From: Chryseobacterium formosense | GTDB taxonomy: Bacteria; Bacteroidota; Bacteroidia; Flavobacteriales; Weeksellaceae | Assembly (NCBI RefSeq): GCF_900116415.1 | Contig: NZ_FPAP01000002.1 | Span: 682,001-746,000 of the forward strand | Direction: 5' to 3' | DNA length: 64,000 nt | Shown here: piece after piece, positions 18,338 through 27,062 of the stretch | Layout: each line of letters starts with the position of its first letter | Numbering within the stretch: position 1 is the stretch's first letter | The notes under the pieces: model-generated | What the model was told of the DNA's origin: nothing | The model's input: the letters and a program-made list of their open reading frames with translations, nothing else | The model's database searches: none | Made by a program: the position numbers and the translations under genes

Positions 18338-18411
18338 GGTCCTATAGCTCAGTTGGTTAGAGCACCTGACTCATAATCAGGTGGTCCCTGGTTCGAGCCC
18401 AGGTGGGACCA
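18338..18411 (+). tRNA. tRNA with anticodon CAT (Met elongator or lysidine-type Ile2)
   Basis: The cloverleaf is complete. The acceptor GGTCCTA pairs with TGGGACC (18404-18410), the D arm is AGCTCAGTTGGTTAGAGC, the anticodon stem is CCTGA/TCAGG with loop CTCATAA, and the T arm is CCTGG..TTCGAGC..CCAGG. The discriminator is A18411 and CCA is not encoded. A CAT anticodon can belong to elongator tRNA-Met or to tRNA-Ile2, whose C34 is modified to lysidine, and I cannot separate the two by eye. The 3' 19 nt plus CTA form the attachment core of the element that follows. Confidence 0.93.
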
Positions 18412-18414
18412 CTA
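18393..18414 (+). repeat. attL core: 3' end of the tRNA, 22-nt direct repeat copy 1
   Basis: The last 19 nt of the tRNA plus three bases (CTA) recur base for base at 32250-32271. A diverged copy lies at 38942-38962. This is the usual signature of tyrosine-integrase insertion into a tRNA 3' end. Confidence 0.92.
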
Positions 18415-18420
18415 ATTAAG

Positions 18421-18457
18421 AGCCCAAACAAAACGTCAAGTTTGTTGGGCTTTTTTT
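18421..18457 (+). terminator. Terminator behind the tRNA, supplied by element 1
   Basis: AGCCCAAACAAAAC (18421-18434) pairs with GTTTGTTGGGCT (18440-18451), with one bulged A, and is followed by seven T residues. Different terminators follow the other two copies of the core. Confidence 0.85.
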
Positions 18458-18544
18458 ATGCCTTAAAATCAAGGCTTTATATTCTTCTTTTTTCTAGAAC
18501 ACTCTCATTATCTTTTAAATCTACACTAAAAAAGATCCCCAAAA

Positions 18545-18587
18545 GGAACCCCATTCTGAGAAATTGGAACCCATTATAACCCTCATT
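18545..18587 (+). promoter_or_regulatory. Iterated GGAACCC-ATT repeats, possible integrase arm sites
   Basis: GGAACCCCATT (18545-18555), GGAACCCATT (18566-18575) and a weaker AACCCTCATT (18578-18587) lie between the attachment core and the integrase gene. Arm-type binding sites of tyrosine integrases lie in this position, but no binding evidence exists here. Confidence 0.4.
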
Positions 18588-18598
18588 AAAACTAGAAA

Positions 18599-19798
18599 AT
18601 GACAATTAAAATATTATTTGTATTAGATAAATCAAAATCTAATAGTAAAGGTCTAGCTCCCTTAAAATGTAGGATTACTTACAGGGGAGAGAGAAAACCT
18701 TTTGCTACAGGGTTATTTATTAACCCTGAAAACTGGAATAACAAACAGCAGAAAGTTAAACCACTTAATTCTGAGAATGAAACTATCAATACACAATTGA
18801 GCCTGATTAAGAACAAGATTAATCAGGCTTTTTTATTTCTACAGGTTAATGAAGAAGAGTTTGATGTGGAAGATGTTTTCTTGCAGTACAAAGGAGATCC
18901 TCCTAAAAAGAACAAAACTATATTACAGCTCTTTCAAGAACATAATGATAGAATTGAAAAGCTGATAGGTAAGGAGTATTCTATAGCAACGTTATGGAAG
19001 TTTAAACAGGCAAAAGAACTATTAAAGGATTTTATTAAGTATTCTTTTAATAAGGGAGACTATCATTTCAAAGATTTGGACTTAAAGTTTATTCAAGATT
19101 ATGAATTCTTCCTGAAGGCAGAGAAATCTTTAGCTCTTGCAACTACTAATAAGATGATACAAAGGTTCAGGAAGATAGTTAAGCTTGCTATATCTCAAGA
19201 TATTATACATAAAGAACCATTTGTTAGCTATAAAGTAAAGCATATCAAAAAAGAAATTACTTATTTGACTAGGGAAGAGCTAGCTAAAATTGAAGAGTAT
19301 AAATTTAAAGCAGAGAGATTACAAATAGTAGCAGATATGTTTGTTTTCTGTTGTTATACAGGTTTAGCATATAATGAAATGGTAAACCTTGAAAAATCTC
19401 ATATTATAATTGGCTTTGATGGTAATGAGTGGATTAATATGATTAGAGGTAAAACTCAGCATTTATTATCAATACCACTACTTTCTAGAGGTAAGAAGAT
19501 AATTGAAAAATATGATTATATTGATGAAAAAAGAGTTTTACCTAAGTTTAGTAATCAAAAGTTTAATGCTTATTTAAAAGAAATAGCTGATATAGTTGGA
19601 TTAGATAAAAGACTTACTCATCATCTAGCTAGAAGAACCTTTGCAACAACTGTTTTACTTTATAATGATGTACCCATGGAGATTGTAAGTGAGCTTTTAG
19701 GACATTCTAAGATTACTATTACTCAAGAACATTACGCTAAAGTTGTTAAGAGTAAGGTTGGTGAGCAGATAAATAGGTTAAATTCTAAACTAAAATAA
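18599..19798 (+). CDS. Tyrosine recombinase (integrase) of element 1
   Basis: This site-specific recombinase presumably inserts element 1 into the CAT tRNA. The 399-aa protein has the Bacteroidetes arm-binding domain (about 1-90, with KCRITYRGERKPF and INPENWN), a SAM-like core-binding domain (about 105-205) and a catalytic domain. The active-site residues are H342 and R345 in HHLARRTF, H369 in LGHSKIT, and the nucleophile Y379 in EHYAKV. At the box I arginine position, the sequence TGLAYNEM has no arginine, a feature known from IntDOT-like Bacteroidetes integrases. It follows the attL core by 184 bp. Confidence 0.93.
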   Translation: MTIKILFVLDKSKSNSKGLAPLKCRITYRGERKPFATGLFINPENWNNKQQKVKPLNSENETINTQLSLIKNKINQAFLFLQVNEEEFDVEDVFLQYKGDPPKKNKTILQLFQEHNDRIEKLIGKEYSIATLWKFKQAKELLKDFIKYSFNKGDYHFKDLDLKFIQDYEFFLKAEKSLALATTNKMIQRFRKIVKLAISQDIIHKEPFVSYKVKHIKKEITYLTREELAKIEEYKFKAERLQIVADMFVFCCYTGLAYNEMVNLEKSHIIIGFDGNEWINMIRGKTQHLLSIPLLSRGKKIIEKYDYIDEKRVLPKFSNQKFNAYLKEIADIVGLDKRLTHHLARRTFATTVLLYNDVPMEIVSELLGHSKITITQEHYAKVVKSKVGEQINRLNSKLK

Positions 19799-19807
19799 TA
19801 ATGGATT

Positions 19808-19838
19808 AACTGCTTTGTGGTATTTTTACAAGGCAGTT
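19808..19838 (+). terminator. Hairpin behind the integrase gene
   Basis: AACTGCTTTGT (19808-19818) pairs with ACAAGGCAGTT (19828-19838), 11 bp with one wobble. Only a weak T run follows (AAATTTTA), so termination may be partial. Confidence 0.55.
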
Positions 19839-19855
19839 AAATTTTACATTCATAT

Positions 19856-22375
19856 ATGGAGCTACCCAATATTCATTTTGAAGATTTCCCTATTGACTTT
19901 AAAGAAATCAATCACACAGACTTTCCAGATTATTTAGTTAAACCTAAAATTGTAATAACACCTGATCCTAAAACAGGTTATATAAAAGATGTACTAATTC
20001 CAAAATTGGATCTAGGTAGTAAAGATACTGTAGTTATTAATGCAGCAGTTGGACAAGGTAAGACTACAGCTATAATGGAAGTGGTAAAACACTATTATGA
20101 AAATACAGACTATCTTATTTTTATAGCTTCTCCTTATGTAAGTTTAGTGGAACAGTACTTTACAAAAGCTATTGATAAAGGTGTACCTGATGATGAAGTT
20201 TATAGGTATGAATGGATTGATGATGATTCTACAAAAGATTCTTGGAATTGCAGGGTTCAAATTGTAACTGTAAATTGTCTTTTAGGTAATCCAGGAGAAG
20301 ACTCTCTTATAAACTCTAAGAAGAAAAGGCAATATATTGATTATTTAAGTAATAAGTGCAAACAGAATAATAGAAAAGTTATCTTTATTTATGATGAGAT
20401 ACATGATGCCATAGGTAACTTTAAACAAAGGCTTATCTTTAATCTATGGAAATGGAAAGATGTAATACATAAGAACTTTATATTAAGTGCTACATACAAT
20501 GAAGCGTCTAAGGTGGTTATTGAATATCTTGCTGAGCTAACTGATAATAAAATTCAAATAATAGAATCTGAAAGAAAAGTAATAAAAGCTAAACAATCTG
20601 ATTTATTTTTGCATTTTGATACTACTATTAAGCATTCTAATGAAAGCTCTAATCTTATGAATGTTATTCAAGAGCTTGTAAATAGAGGTAAGAGAATTGA
20701 TATATTATCATATTCAAAGCAACTTGCAGAGAGTATTTGCAGTACTACAGATAAGGGAGCTGGTAAAATACTATTTGACTCTTTTGGGGAACTTAATAAC
20801 TGTACATCTGGTTTAAAAGAAAGCTCTAAAAAGGCTAACAGATATAATCCCAATAAAGATAAATGTAATGTTGGAACTAACTTTAAATCTGGAGTTAGTA
20901 TAGAGAAAGATAATCACGCATTCATTATTGTAATGCCTCCGCTATCTGTGAAAGGAGGCAAAGACACTTCAGGAAGGCTTGGCATATTTGCTGATGGGGT
21001 TAATTCAATTATTCAAGCAATAGCAAGACAAAGAGTTAAGGGGGAAATTCATATTATTTTGCCACCACCTGACAAATTTGATTATACCTCACTTCCTATA
21101 AGTGAAACTAAATTGAAAGATAAGTTTATTGATTTCTATAAATCCCTAAATAATCATAAATCTAAATCTAAAGATTACGAGTTTGTAAAATACCATTCTT
21201 TTAATCAGCAAGATTCTCTTTTAAAAGACTATTATGAAAACGTAGTATACAAGAATACTGAAAATGAGGAAAGCTTTATAAAAACATTAAAAAGAGATGG
21301 TAAGCCATCATTATTATTCCCTACTTATAAAGATTATAAGCTTTCTGATGGAGAAAAGTACTTTGTGAAGCATCATAAGTTCTTTGGAAAGGATTTGTCA
21401 GCTTTTATCCTCTATTGTGCTATTACCAATCAATTTGTAAACTGTACCCTAAAAAAAGTAATTAACACACCTGTATTATTTTTTGAAGAAGGGAATATTC
21501 AAGCAGGATTGGAAACTTTTGTACGTACTTATATAGGAGATGAACATTGTCAATTTTTAAGAGCTAGTTTAAGTGATAGATATTTCTATTATTATTTACA
21601 AAATGAGATATTCTCACAACATAAGGTTGTCTATAAGCCAAAAGGAAAAGAAGAATACATTAAGATTACTCCTAGTCATAAAATATTTGGACAACAGCTA
21701 CTTGTTTTTACTCAAAGAAAGTTATATCCTCAGAATAAAGAGTTTAACAGCCTCTTCAAGAATACTAAAGCTTCAGACAATCAATATACTAGAGGTATGT
21801 ATTTTCAATTTTGTATTTCACAAGCTTTAAAGCTAAGTTCAAATCCAGCTAGTATTTCAGAACAAGATAAGCCTCTGGTTCAAGCATTTATAGATCTGGA
21901 TTACTTTAGGCAGAAGATGGTTAATTACATTAAAACTACCGGAAGAGATAAGAGGTATCTTGATAATGATCCCCCTACAGATTTTATATTATCACATGAA
22001 AGAGAAAGGTATAATAAGATGTCAGAAACTCTGATTACAAAAGATCCATTTATTAGTAGTGGGATTTTTGATTTTAAAGGTGTCTTTACAAGAAAGGATT
22101 ACTCTGACAAATCAAAAGAAAAAGCTTTCTATAATTACCTTAAAGATGATTTCTTCAATGGGAAAAGTAAAAAGGTAAATAATGCAACTATGCAAGGAAA
22201 TCCTTTTGTAATTAAAGATGTTCTAACTATTCCAGAATCAGAAATGGTTTTCAATTTATTATCCAGTAATGATTTTAAAATACCTGAAGAGAATCTACCA
22301 TTAATAAGTTTAGATAATGGCATACCAAATATAGAATATTCTGATGGGAGTACAGGATTTTTCACTATTGAATAA
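19856..22375 (+). CDS. Superfamily 2 helicase-like protein of element 1
   Basis: An 839-aa protein whose first half carries helicase motifs in order: Walker A AAVGQGKTT (63-71), Walker B/DExH box DEIH (180-183), motif III SAT (211-213), a motif V-like TNFKSGVSI (342-350) and motif VI QAIARQR (387-393). The C-terminal 440 residues match nothing I recognise and may bind DNA or a partner. The position after the integrase suggests a replication or origin-unwinding role for the element, comparable to replication helicases of plasmids and satellites. This is inference. Codon use is strongly AT-biased like the rest of element 1. Confidence 0.75.
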   Translation: MELPNIHFEDFPIDFKEINHTDFPDYLVKPKIVITPDPKTGYIKDVLIPKLDLGSKDTVVINAAVGQGKTTAIMEVVKHYYENTDYLIFIASPYVSLVEQYFTKAIDKGVPDDEVYRYEWIDDDSTKDSWNCRVQIVTVNCLLGNPGEDSLINSKKKRQYIDYLSNKCKQNNRKVIFIYDEIHDAIGNFKQRLIFNLWKWKDVIHKNFILSATYNEASKVVIEYLAELTDNKIQIIESERKVIKAKQSDLFLHFDTTIKHSNESSNLMNVIQELVNRGKRIDILSYSKQLAESICSTTDKGAGKILFDSFGELNNCTSGLKESSKKANRYNPNKDKCNVGTNFKSGVSIEKDNHAFIIVMPPLSVKGGKDTSGRLGIFADGVNSIIQAIARQRVKGEIHIILPPPDKFDYTSLPISETKLKDKFIDFYKSLNNHKSKSKDYEFVKYHSFNQQDSLLKDYYENVVYKNTENEESFIKTLKRDGKPSLLFPTYKDYKLSDGEKYFVKHHKFFGKDLSAFILYCAITNQFVNCTLKKVINTPVLFFEEGNIQAGLETFVRTYIGDEHCQFLRASLSDRYFYYYLQNEIFSQHKVVYKPKGKEEYIKITPSHKIFGQQLLVFTQRKLYPQNKEFNSLFKNTKASDNQYTRGMYFQFCISQALKLSSNPASISEQDKPLVQAFIDLDYFRQKMVNYIKTTGRDKRYLDNDPPTDFILSHERERYNKMSETLITKDPFISSGIFDFKGVFTRKDYSDKSKEKAFYNYLKDDFFNGKSKKVNNATMQGNPFVIKDVLTIPESEMVFNLLSSNDFKIPEENLPLISLDNGIPNIEYSDGSTGFFTIE

Positions 22376-22466
22376 AACTTCCACTTTAGTTATTCTATAT
22401 ATATAAATAAACAAACCAAACTGGAAGTTTAGCTATACCCTCATAATTGATGAGGGTTTTTATTTT
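22375..22466 (+). terminator. Long-loop hairpin plus Rho-independent terminator after the helicase gene
   Basis: AAACTTCCA (22375-22383) is complementary to TGGAAGTTT (22422-22430). Directly after it, ACCCTCAT (22437-22444) pairs with ATGAGGGT (22450-22457), followed by TTTTATTTTT. The second hairpin is a good terminator. The first belongs to a sequence family repeated at 29141-29192. Confidence 0.75.
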
Positions 22467-22651
22467 TATAGATGAAGAATTACATAAAATACCTACTTAT
22501 CTAGGGTTGTAAAACCTAGATCCAATTTCCATTTATCTATAGTTGAACTACGACTATGAAATATATCTCTATGATTCTAGTAAAACTTACAGCTCATAGG
22601 GTTTCTTTATAATTCACACATACAATAAATTCATTTTTAAAATTCATAATT
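22467..22651 (+). other. Intergenic region with several small inverted repeats
   Basis: No gene is visible. The stretch contains ATCTAGG...CCTAGAT (22499-22521), ATAGT...ACTAT and CTATGA...TCATAG in succession before the ATPase gene. It could be a leader RNA, an origin, or simply AT-rich chance pairing. I cannot decide. Confidence 0.35.
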
Positions 22652-23584
22652 ATGCAATTAAAACAATCACAAAGACAACAAGTCAAGTTAAGACTTGGCT
22701 TGTCTGGGGCATCAGGATTTGGAAAGACCAAATCAGCCTTATTATTAGCCTATGGCATGACACAGGATTGGAGTAAAATAGCTGTCATAGACACAGAAAA
22801 CTCTTCTGCTTCCTTATATTCAGACTTAGGAAACTATAATGTACTTGATCTACAAGCTCCTTACTCTCCCGAAAGATATATTCAGGCTATTGAATTATGT
22901 GAGAAATCTAATATTTCAGTTGTAATTATTGACAGTGTCTCCCATGAATGGAATGGTACAGGAGGATGTTTACAGATTCATGAGCAGTTGGGAGGTAGGT
23001 TCCAAGATTGGAGTTTAGTTACACCTCGCCATCAAGCCTTTATCAATAAGATATTGCAGTCAAGTTGCCATATTATTACAACAACTAGAAGGAAAATAGA
23101 TTATTCTTTAGATGTTGGGAGTAATGGAAAAACCCAAGTAGTAAAACATGGAACTAAAGAAATTACACGAGATGGCTTTGAATATGAACTTACTATCAAC
23201 TTCGAGCTTATAAATGAGAATCACCTTGCTAAGGCTTCAAAAGATAGAACAGGATTATTTATGAATAAACCTGAGCTTGTTATTACATCTGAAACAGGCA
23301 GAATGATATTGGAATGGTGTAATTCAGGGAAAAAGTCTGAAAGTAACTCAATCAATACCTCAGCTTCTATAGAAATACCTCAGCAAGCCCAACAGGTTGA
23401 AGCTACAGAAGAAGAGGTATATAATGCTATTCAGGATTGTAATTCTGTAGCTGAGCTTTTAGCCTTATACAGACAGTTTCCACGGTATCACAATACCTTA
23501 AAGCCTGACTTTGAAGCTAGAAAGACAATATTAATACACACTGTTAACCCTAATCAATTCAGTAGAAATGGACATCAAAAATAA
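22652..23584 (+). CDS. RecA-like P-loop ATPase (AAA_24 type) of element 1
   Basis: A 310-aa nucleotide-binding protein of the kind found in phages and Bacteroidetes mobile elements. Walker A is GASGFGKTK (19-27), an acidic motif is in AVIDTENSSA, and Walker B is VVIIDS (90-95) followed by SHEW. A KDRTGL segment appears near residue 205. The C-terminal 80 residues are a variable tail with low-complexity Q/A stretches. The core resembles PF13479-type ATPases, some of which act with single-strand annealing or replication proteins. Its stop overlaps the next gene by 17 bp, which indicates coupled expression with the DUF3871 gene. Confidence 0.8.
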   Translation: MQLKQSQRQQVKLRLGLSGASGFGKTKSALLLAYGMTQDWSKIAVIDTENSSASLYSDLGNYNVLDLQAPYSPERYIQAIELCEKSNISVVIIDSVSHEWNGTGGCLQIHEQLGGRFQDWSLVTPRHQAFINKILQSSCHIITTTRRKIDYSLDVGSNGKTQVVKHGTKEITRDGFEYELTINFELINENHLAKASKDRTGLFMNKPELVITSETGRMILEWCNSGKKSESNSINTSASIEIPQQAQQVEATEEEVYNAIQDCNSVAELLALYRQFPRYHNTLKPDFEARKTILIHTVNPNQFSRNGHQK

Positions 23585-24818
23585 AATTAAACCTGCTACT
23601 TTAGAGGAAGCATTTGTAATCTCAAATTCTACTAGCATAATAGGGAATGATATTGCAGAGTTAGAGTTAAGGAATGTATCTAGGAATTCTATAAGAGATA
23701 TATTCTTAGATGATAATGAGAGTTTTGAAGATGCTGAAGTATTCTATCCAAGTAAAATGAATACTCTTGAACAACCTGAAAGTGAATCTAGTATAATAAA
23801 TAATAAGCCTGAAACCTTAAATGTAGTTCAGGCTTCTTTTATGTCTAATTCTAAAATACAGACTATATCTCATGCTCCTATTGTACTAGCTGAAAGAGAT
23901 AATCAGCCTAGTCCTTTCATACTAGCCAATACATCAGATGCTACATTACATCACTTGCAGAATGATTGTATTATACCTGTATTCAGTAAGGACAATGAGA
24001 AAACTATTGCTCATCAGGAATTTATTGAGATTGTGCTGAGTGCAGTTCAGAAAGTATTTCCACATCACAGTACAGAACCTGAAATTAGGGTTTCCCATCA
24101 GATTAAGGGTAGGACCCCTTCAGCTATTCATAAACCTGTAAAAGAGCTATTAGAGCATGAGAAAACTATGTATTATGAGAGAATGGCATTTATAATTAAA
24201 GTACCTAGTATAAATCATATAGTAAATGGAAATGAACTTTCTCTGACAATTGGAGGAGTACGAGGTTATAACTTGGAGAACCTTTACAATAAGAAGTCTT
24301 TAGAAAGGTTTAAGTTCTTCATAGGGTTTCAAAATCAAGTTTGCATGAATCTCTGTGTAAGTAGTGATGGCTTTGTTGAAGATATGAGAGTTGGGGACTC
24401 ACAAGACCTATACACTAAAGCACTAGAAGCTATACAGAGTTATAATGCAGAATTTCATCTTATGCAAATGAAAGAGCTTACACAGGATTATCTTTCAGAA
24501 CATCAATTTTCTCAACTAATAAGACGTAGCAGGTTATATCAGCATTTGCCTAAGTCTGAGAAACAGAATATTCCTTTACTAAATTTTAATGACAGTCATA
24601 TTAATACAATGGCAAAAGATTATTATGAGGATAAGAATTTTTGCAGACAAGAGAGCGGAAATATCAATCTTTGGGATGTCTATAATCTCTTTACCCAAGC
24701 TAACAAGTCTTCTTACATAGATACTTTCTTAGATAGGAACTTGAATGCTTTTGAGTTTTCAAAGGGTATTCAGAAAGCACTTAATGGTAGTTCTGGTTAT
24801 CATTGGTTTTTGAGTTAG
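23568..24818 (+). CDS. DUF3871 family protein
   Basis: A 416-aa protein. The N-terminal 130 residues are polar and probably disordered. From about residue 135 it matches what I recall of DUF3871: IPVFSKDNEKTIAHQEFI, IRVSHQIKGRTPSA, YYERMAFIIKVPS, LSLTIGGVRGYNLENLY and FIGFQNQVCMNLCVSSDGF. The family is found in Bacteroidetes mobile elements, often next to a P-loop ATPase as here, and its function is unknown. The gene overlaps the ATPase gene by 17 bp, so the two products probably work together, perhaps in element replication or recombination. A bidirectional terminator follows. Confidence 0.75.
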   Translation: MDIKNKIKPATLEEAFVISNSTSIIGNDIAELELRNVSRNSIRDIFLDDNESFEDAEVFYPSKMNTLEQPESESSIINNKPETLNVVQASFMSNSKIQTISHAPIVLAERDNQPSPFILANTSDATLHHLQNDCIIPVFSKDNEKTIAHQEFIEIVLSAVQKVFPHHSTEPEIRVSHQIKGRTPSAIHKPVKELLEHEKTMYYERMAFIIKVPSINHIVNGNELSLTIGGVRGYNLENLYNKKSLERFKFFIGFQNQVCMNLCVSSDGFVEDMRVGDSQDLYTKALEAIQSYNAEFHLMQMKELTQDYLSEHQFSQLIRRSRLYQHLPKSEKQNIPLLNFNDSHINTMAKDYYEDKNFCRQESGNINLWDVYNLFTQANKSSYIDTFLDRNLNAFEFSKGIQKALNGSSGYHWFLS

Positions 24819-24823
24819 AGCAA

Positions 24824-24857
24824 GAGGCTATTTATTGTAATAGCCTCATTTTTCTTT
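24824..24857. terminator. Bidirectional terminator between DUF3871 and the PIN gene
   Basis: A perfect 9-bp stem, GAGGCTATT (24824-24832) with AATAGCCTC (24839-24847), is followed by ATTTTTCTTTT. It overlaps the stop of the convergent minus-strand gene. Confidence 0.85.
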
Positions 24858-26840
24858 TAAAGATTCTTTATACGCTTTAATATTCGAGTGATTCCAATAT
24901 TTTAAGATAAAGTTTCCTAAAATAAGCGTAGAAAATATTATTGATATTAACCAAAAAATAAATGAAAAGAAAGGTGTAGATTTTAAATCGTCTATTACTT
25001 TACCTGTTTCATTTACAACCCAATTGGCTTTATATAAAATATATATTACAAAACAGAATAACAGACCTATAAAACTCCAAAGGAGTACCCATGGTTGTCT
25101 TCTCCATTTTTTAAGGGCTTTTTTTATTCTTTCTGTTTCTAACTTCTCTTGTAAAATTTTAACTTCATTTTTTAAATCTTCATTTTCTATTGTTAAAACA
25201 TTAGAATTTTGGGTCTGAGCTTCAATTTCATTATCAAAGGTTTGAATTTTATTTTTAAATTTAGAAATGAGCTCTGTAAGTCTAGAACTTCTTTCTTGTT
25301 CTATTCTTTCTTGCTTCTCAGATTCTTCTTTAATTCTTTTTACAAATTCATCTTTCTTTCCTTCTGAGGCAATATCATTTAGTTCTTGAACATTCTTAAT
25401 TTGATTGTTGGTTATTCTAGTAGCTAAATGTAAGATGTCTTTTTCTGTGACTTGTTCTTCACAGTATTTAAAGATATTATCTTCCAATTCTTTTATCACA
25501 CTTGCTTTAGGAATTGAAGAGTTAAGTGAAATTGAAACCATGGAATTTAATCCTATTTCTGCAAATTCATTTTCACTAAGGTCTTTTTTTATTTCTGGGT
25601 TTGATAACCAAAGAATACTTAATAATTCATCCGCCCTAATTGTTTCTCTTATAAAATCATCATTATAAAAGCTGTCACTACTTTCATCATTGTTCATAGA
25701 ATTATTTACAAACCAACACTTTGCCTCTTCAAATTTTTTAATTCTTTTTGCTCTTTTATCTCTTACATATAAAATAGCTGTTGCATCATGCAAAGCAGAA
25801 ATTCTATTGAATCTAACCTCTTTTAATGATTCATATTCTGCGGAATGTTTAGCTCTATTTCTTAGACTTTCTTGTACATATAGAATATTAAACCCCCTTT
25901 TATTTAGAATCTCTTGAACATTGTCAGAAATTCTTTCTAAATCTGCTCTATTTAATTTTCTTCTTTCACAAGCATTTAATATATCTTCAGGGTTTACATA
26001 TTTTATTAAAGTAGAGTTATTTATGTTTTCTGCTTTTTTATTGAGAAGTTGCTGAATTTCTTTTATGGTATCATCCATGATAGATATTTTAAAACCTCTC
26101 TTTTTTCCTAATTCAACTACTTTTTCACATGTTTTAGTTGATTCAGGTGTGTTTAAATCTAATAAGCTTACAACAAAATTTGTATCAAGTAAAAGCTCTG
26201 TATCCTCTTGATATTCTGTCATTTCAAATTCTAAATATGTAGAAATAAGAGAACCTAGATAAATGTTTTTTATCAGATCAAATACATTGGGAATATTCTT
26301 AAAATAGTCTATGAATTTTGCTTCAATAACACCATTTTTAATGGCATTTACATCCAAATCACTATTTAAATGTTTAAGCAGAGATATTTTGCTTTTGTCA
26401 ATATATTCTACTAATGAATATTCTGTCTTATAACCATTTATTTCACAAAATTGAATAAATAAGGCATCTAATTCATTTATTTCTTTATTTTTATCTTGGA
26501 ATAGTTGTTCATATTCGTAGAAATGATAATCTTTAAGTTGATAGGAATTATCATGATATAATTTGAAGTTTTCTTTGCCTTTGGTGTTTTCTTCCAGTTC
26601 TACCTTCTTTAAAATTTTGCTTAATACTGGGATTGGAATTTCCAAAGTGAACATCTTACATACCTCATCAGAAATTTCAATAATAGATTTCCCACCCCTT
26701 TTACCTACACTATTCAATGAGTTTAAGGCTCTTTTAACTAATGGTAAAAAATAATCAATTGGTCCTGTAATTAGGGTTCCAGAATTTCTAATATGTGATA
26801 ATAAACTGTAAGCAACAGCTTTTTTTTCATTTTCATTCAT
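24846..26840 (-). CDS. Membrane-anchored PIN-like nuclease candidate
   Basis: A 664-aa protein that I cannot assign to a named family. Residues 1-100 look like a helical, winged-helix-like region. A PIN-like core follows, with D219 in ELLLDTNFVVSLLD, E261 in DTIKEIQQL and D352 in LHDATAIL. KCWFVNNS at 374-381 sits where PIN proteins usually have a fourth acidic residue (VTND), here asparagine. Residues 500-575 are a coiled coil, and two transmembrane segments lie at about 584-604 and 625-645, with a short basic tail. The layout suggests an RNase-type effector tethered to the inner membrane. It is encoded against the other element genes, with its own promoter and terminator, which is typical of cargo. 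A defence role is inference. Confidence 0.6.
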   Translation of the reverse strand: MNENEKKAVAYSLLSHIRNSGTLITGPIDYFLPLVKRALNSLNSVGKRGGKSIIEISDEVCKMFTLEIPIPVLSKILKKVELEENTKGKENFKLYHDNSYQLKDYHFYEYEQLFQDKNKEINELDALFIQFCEINGYKTEYSLVEYIDKSKISLLKHLNSDLDVNAIKNGVIEAKFIDYFKNIPNVFDLIKNIYLGSLISTYLEFEMTEYQEDTELLLDTNFVVSLLDLNTPESTKTCEKVVELGKKRGFKISIMDDTIKEIQQLLNKKAENINNSTLIKYVNPEDILNACERRKLNRADLERISDNVQEILNKRGFNILYVQESLRNRAKHSAEYESLKEVRFNRISALHDATAILYVRDKRAKRIKKFEEAKCWFVNNSMNNDESSDSFYNDDFIRETIRADELLSILWLSNPEIKKDLSENEFAEIGLNSMVSISLNSSIPKASVIKELEDNIFKYCEEQVTEKDILHLATRITNNQIKNVQELNDIASEGKKDEFVKRIKEESEKQERIEQERSSRLTELISKFKNKIQTFDNEIEAQTQNSNVLTIENEDLKNEVKILQEKLETERIKKALKKWRRQPWVLLWSFIGLLFCFVIYILYKANWVVNETGKVIDDLKSTPFFSFIFWLISIIFSTLILGNFILKYWNHSNIKAYKESLKEK

Positions 26841-27010
26841 AAGTTTTATTATAGAGAGTACTAAAATAGAAAAATCTCAATTAATTTCATTATGTCCAAC
26901 GAAGTTTTTAGTTTCAATGTATTTATGCAATAAGGGAGGTACTTACTATAGACATAGTTTGATTACTCGTAGAAAAATATAACACGTCGAGTTTTGGCAC
27001 AGTCAAGATT

Positions 27011-27018
27011 TAGCTTTG
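27011..27018 (+). promoter_or_regulatory. Possible -7 box upstream of the 441-aa gene
   Basis: TAGCTTTG fits TAnnTTTG and lies 45 bp before the ATG. The nearest TTTG (26993-26996) is only 14 bp upstream of it, closer than normal, so the promoter is tentative. Confidence 0.35.
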
Positions 27019-27062
27019 CTTTAGAAACATTAAACTAAATATTAAATACTAAAATACAGTTT

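Noticed and set aside
26980..26990. ACGTCGAG word near 26984 resembling the left flank of the attachment copy at 32250
   Set aside because: Only eight bases match and the conserved part of the core is absent, so it is not a further attachment site.
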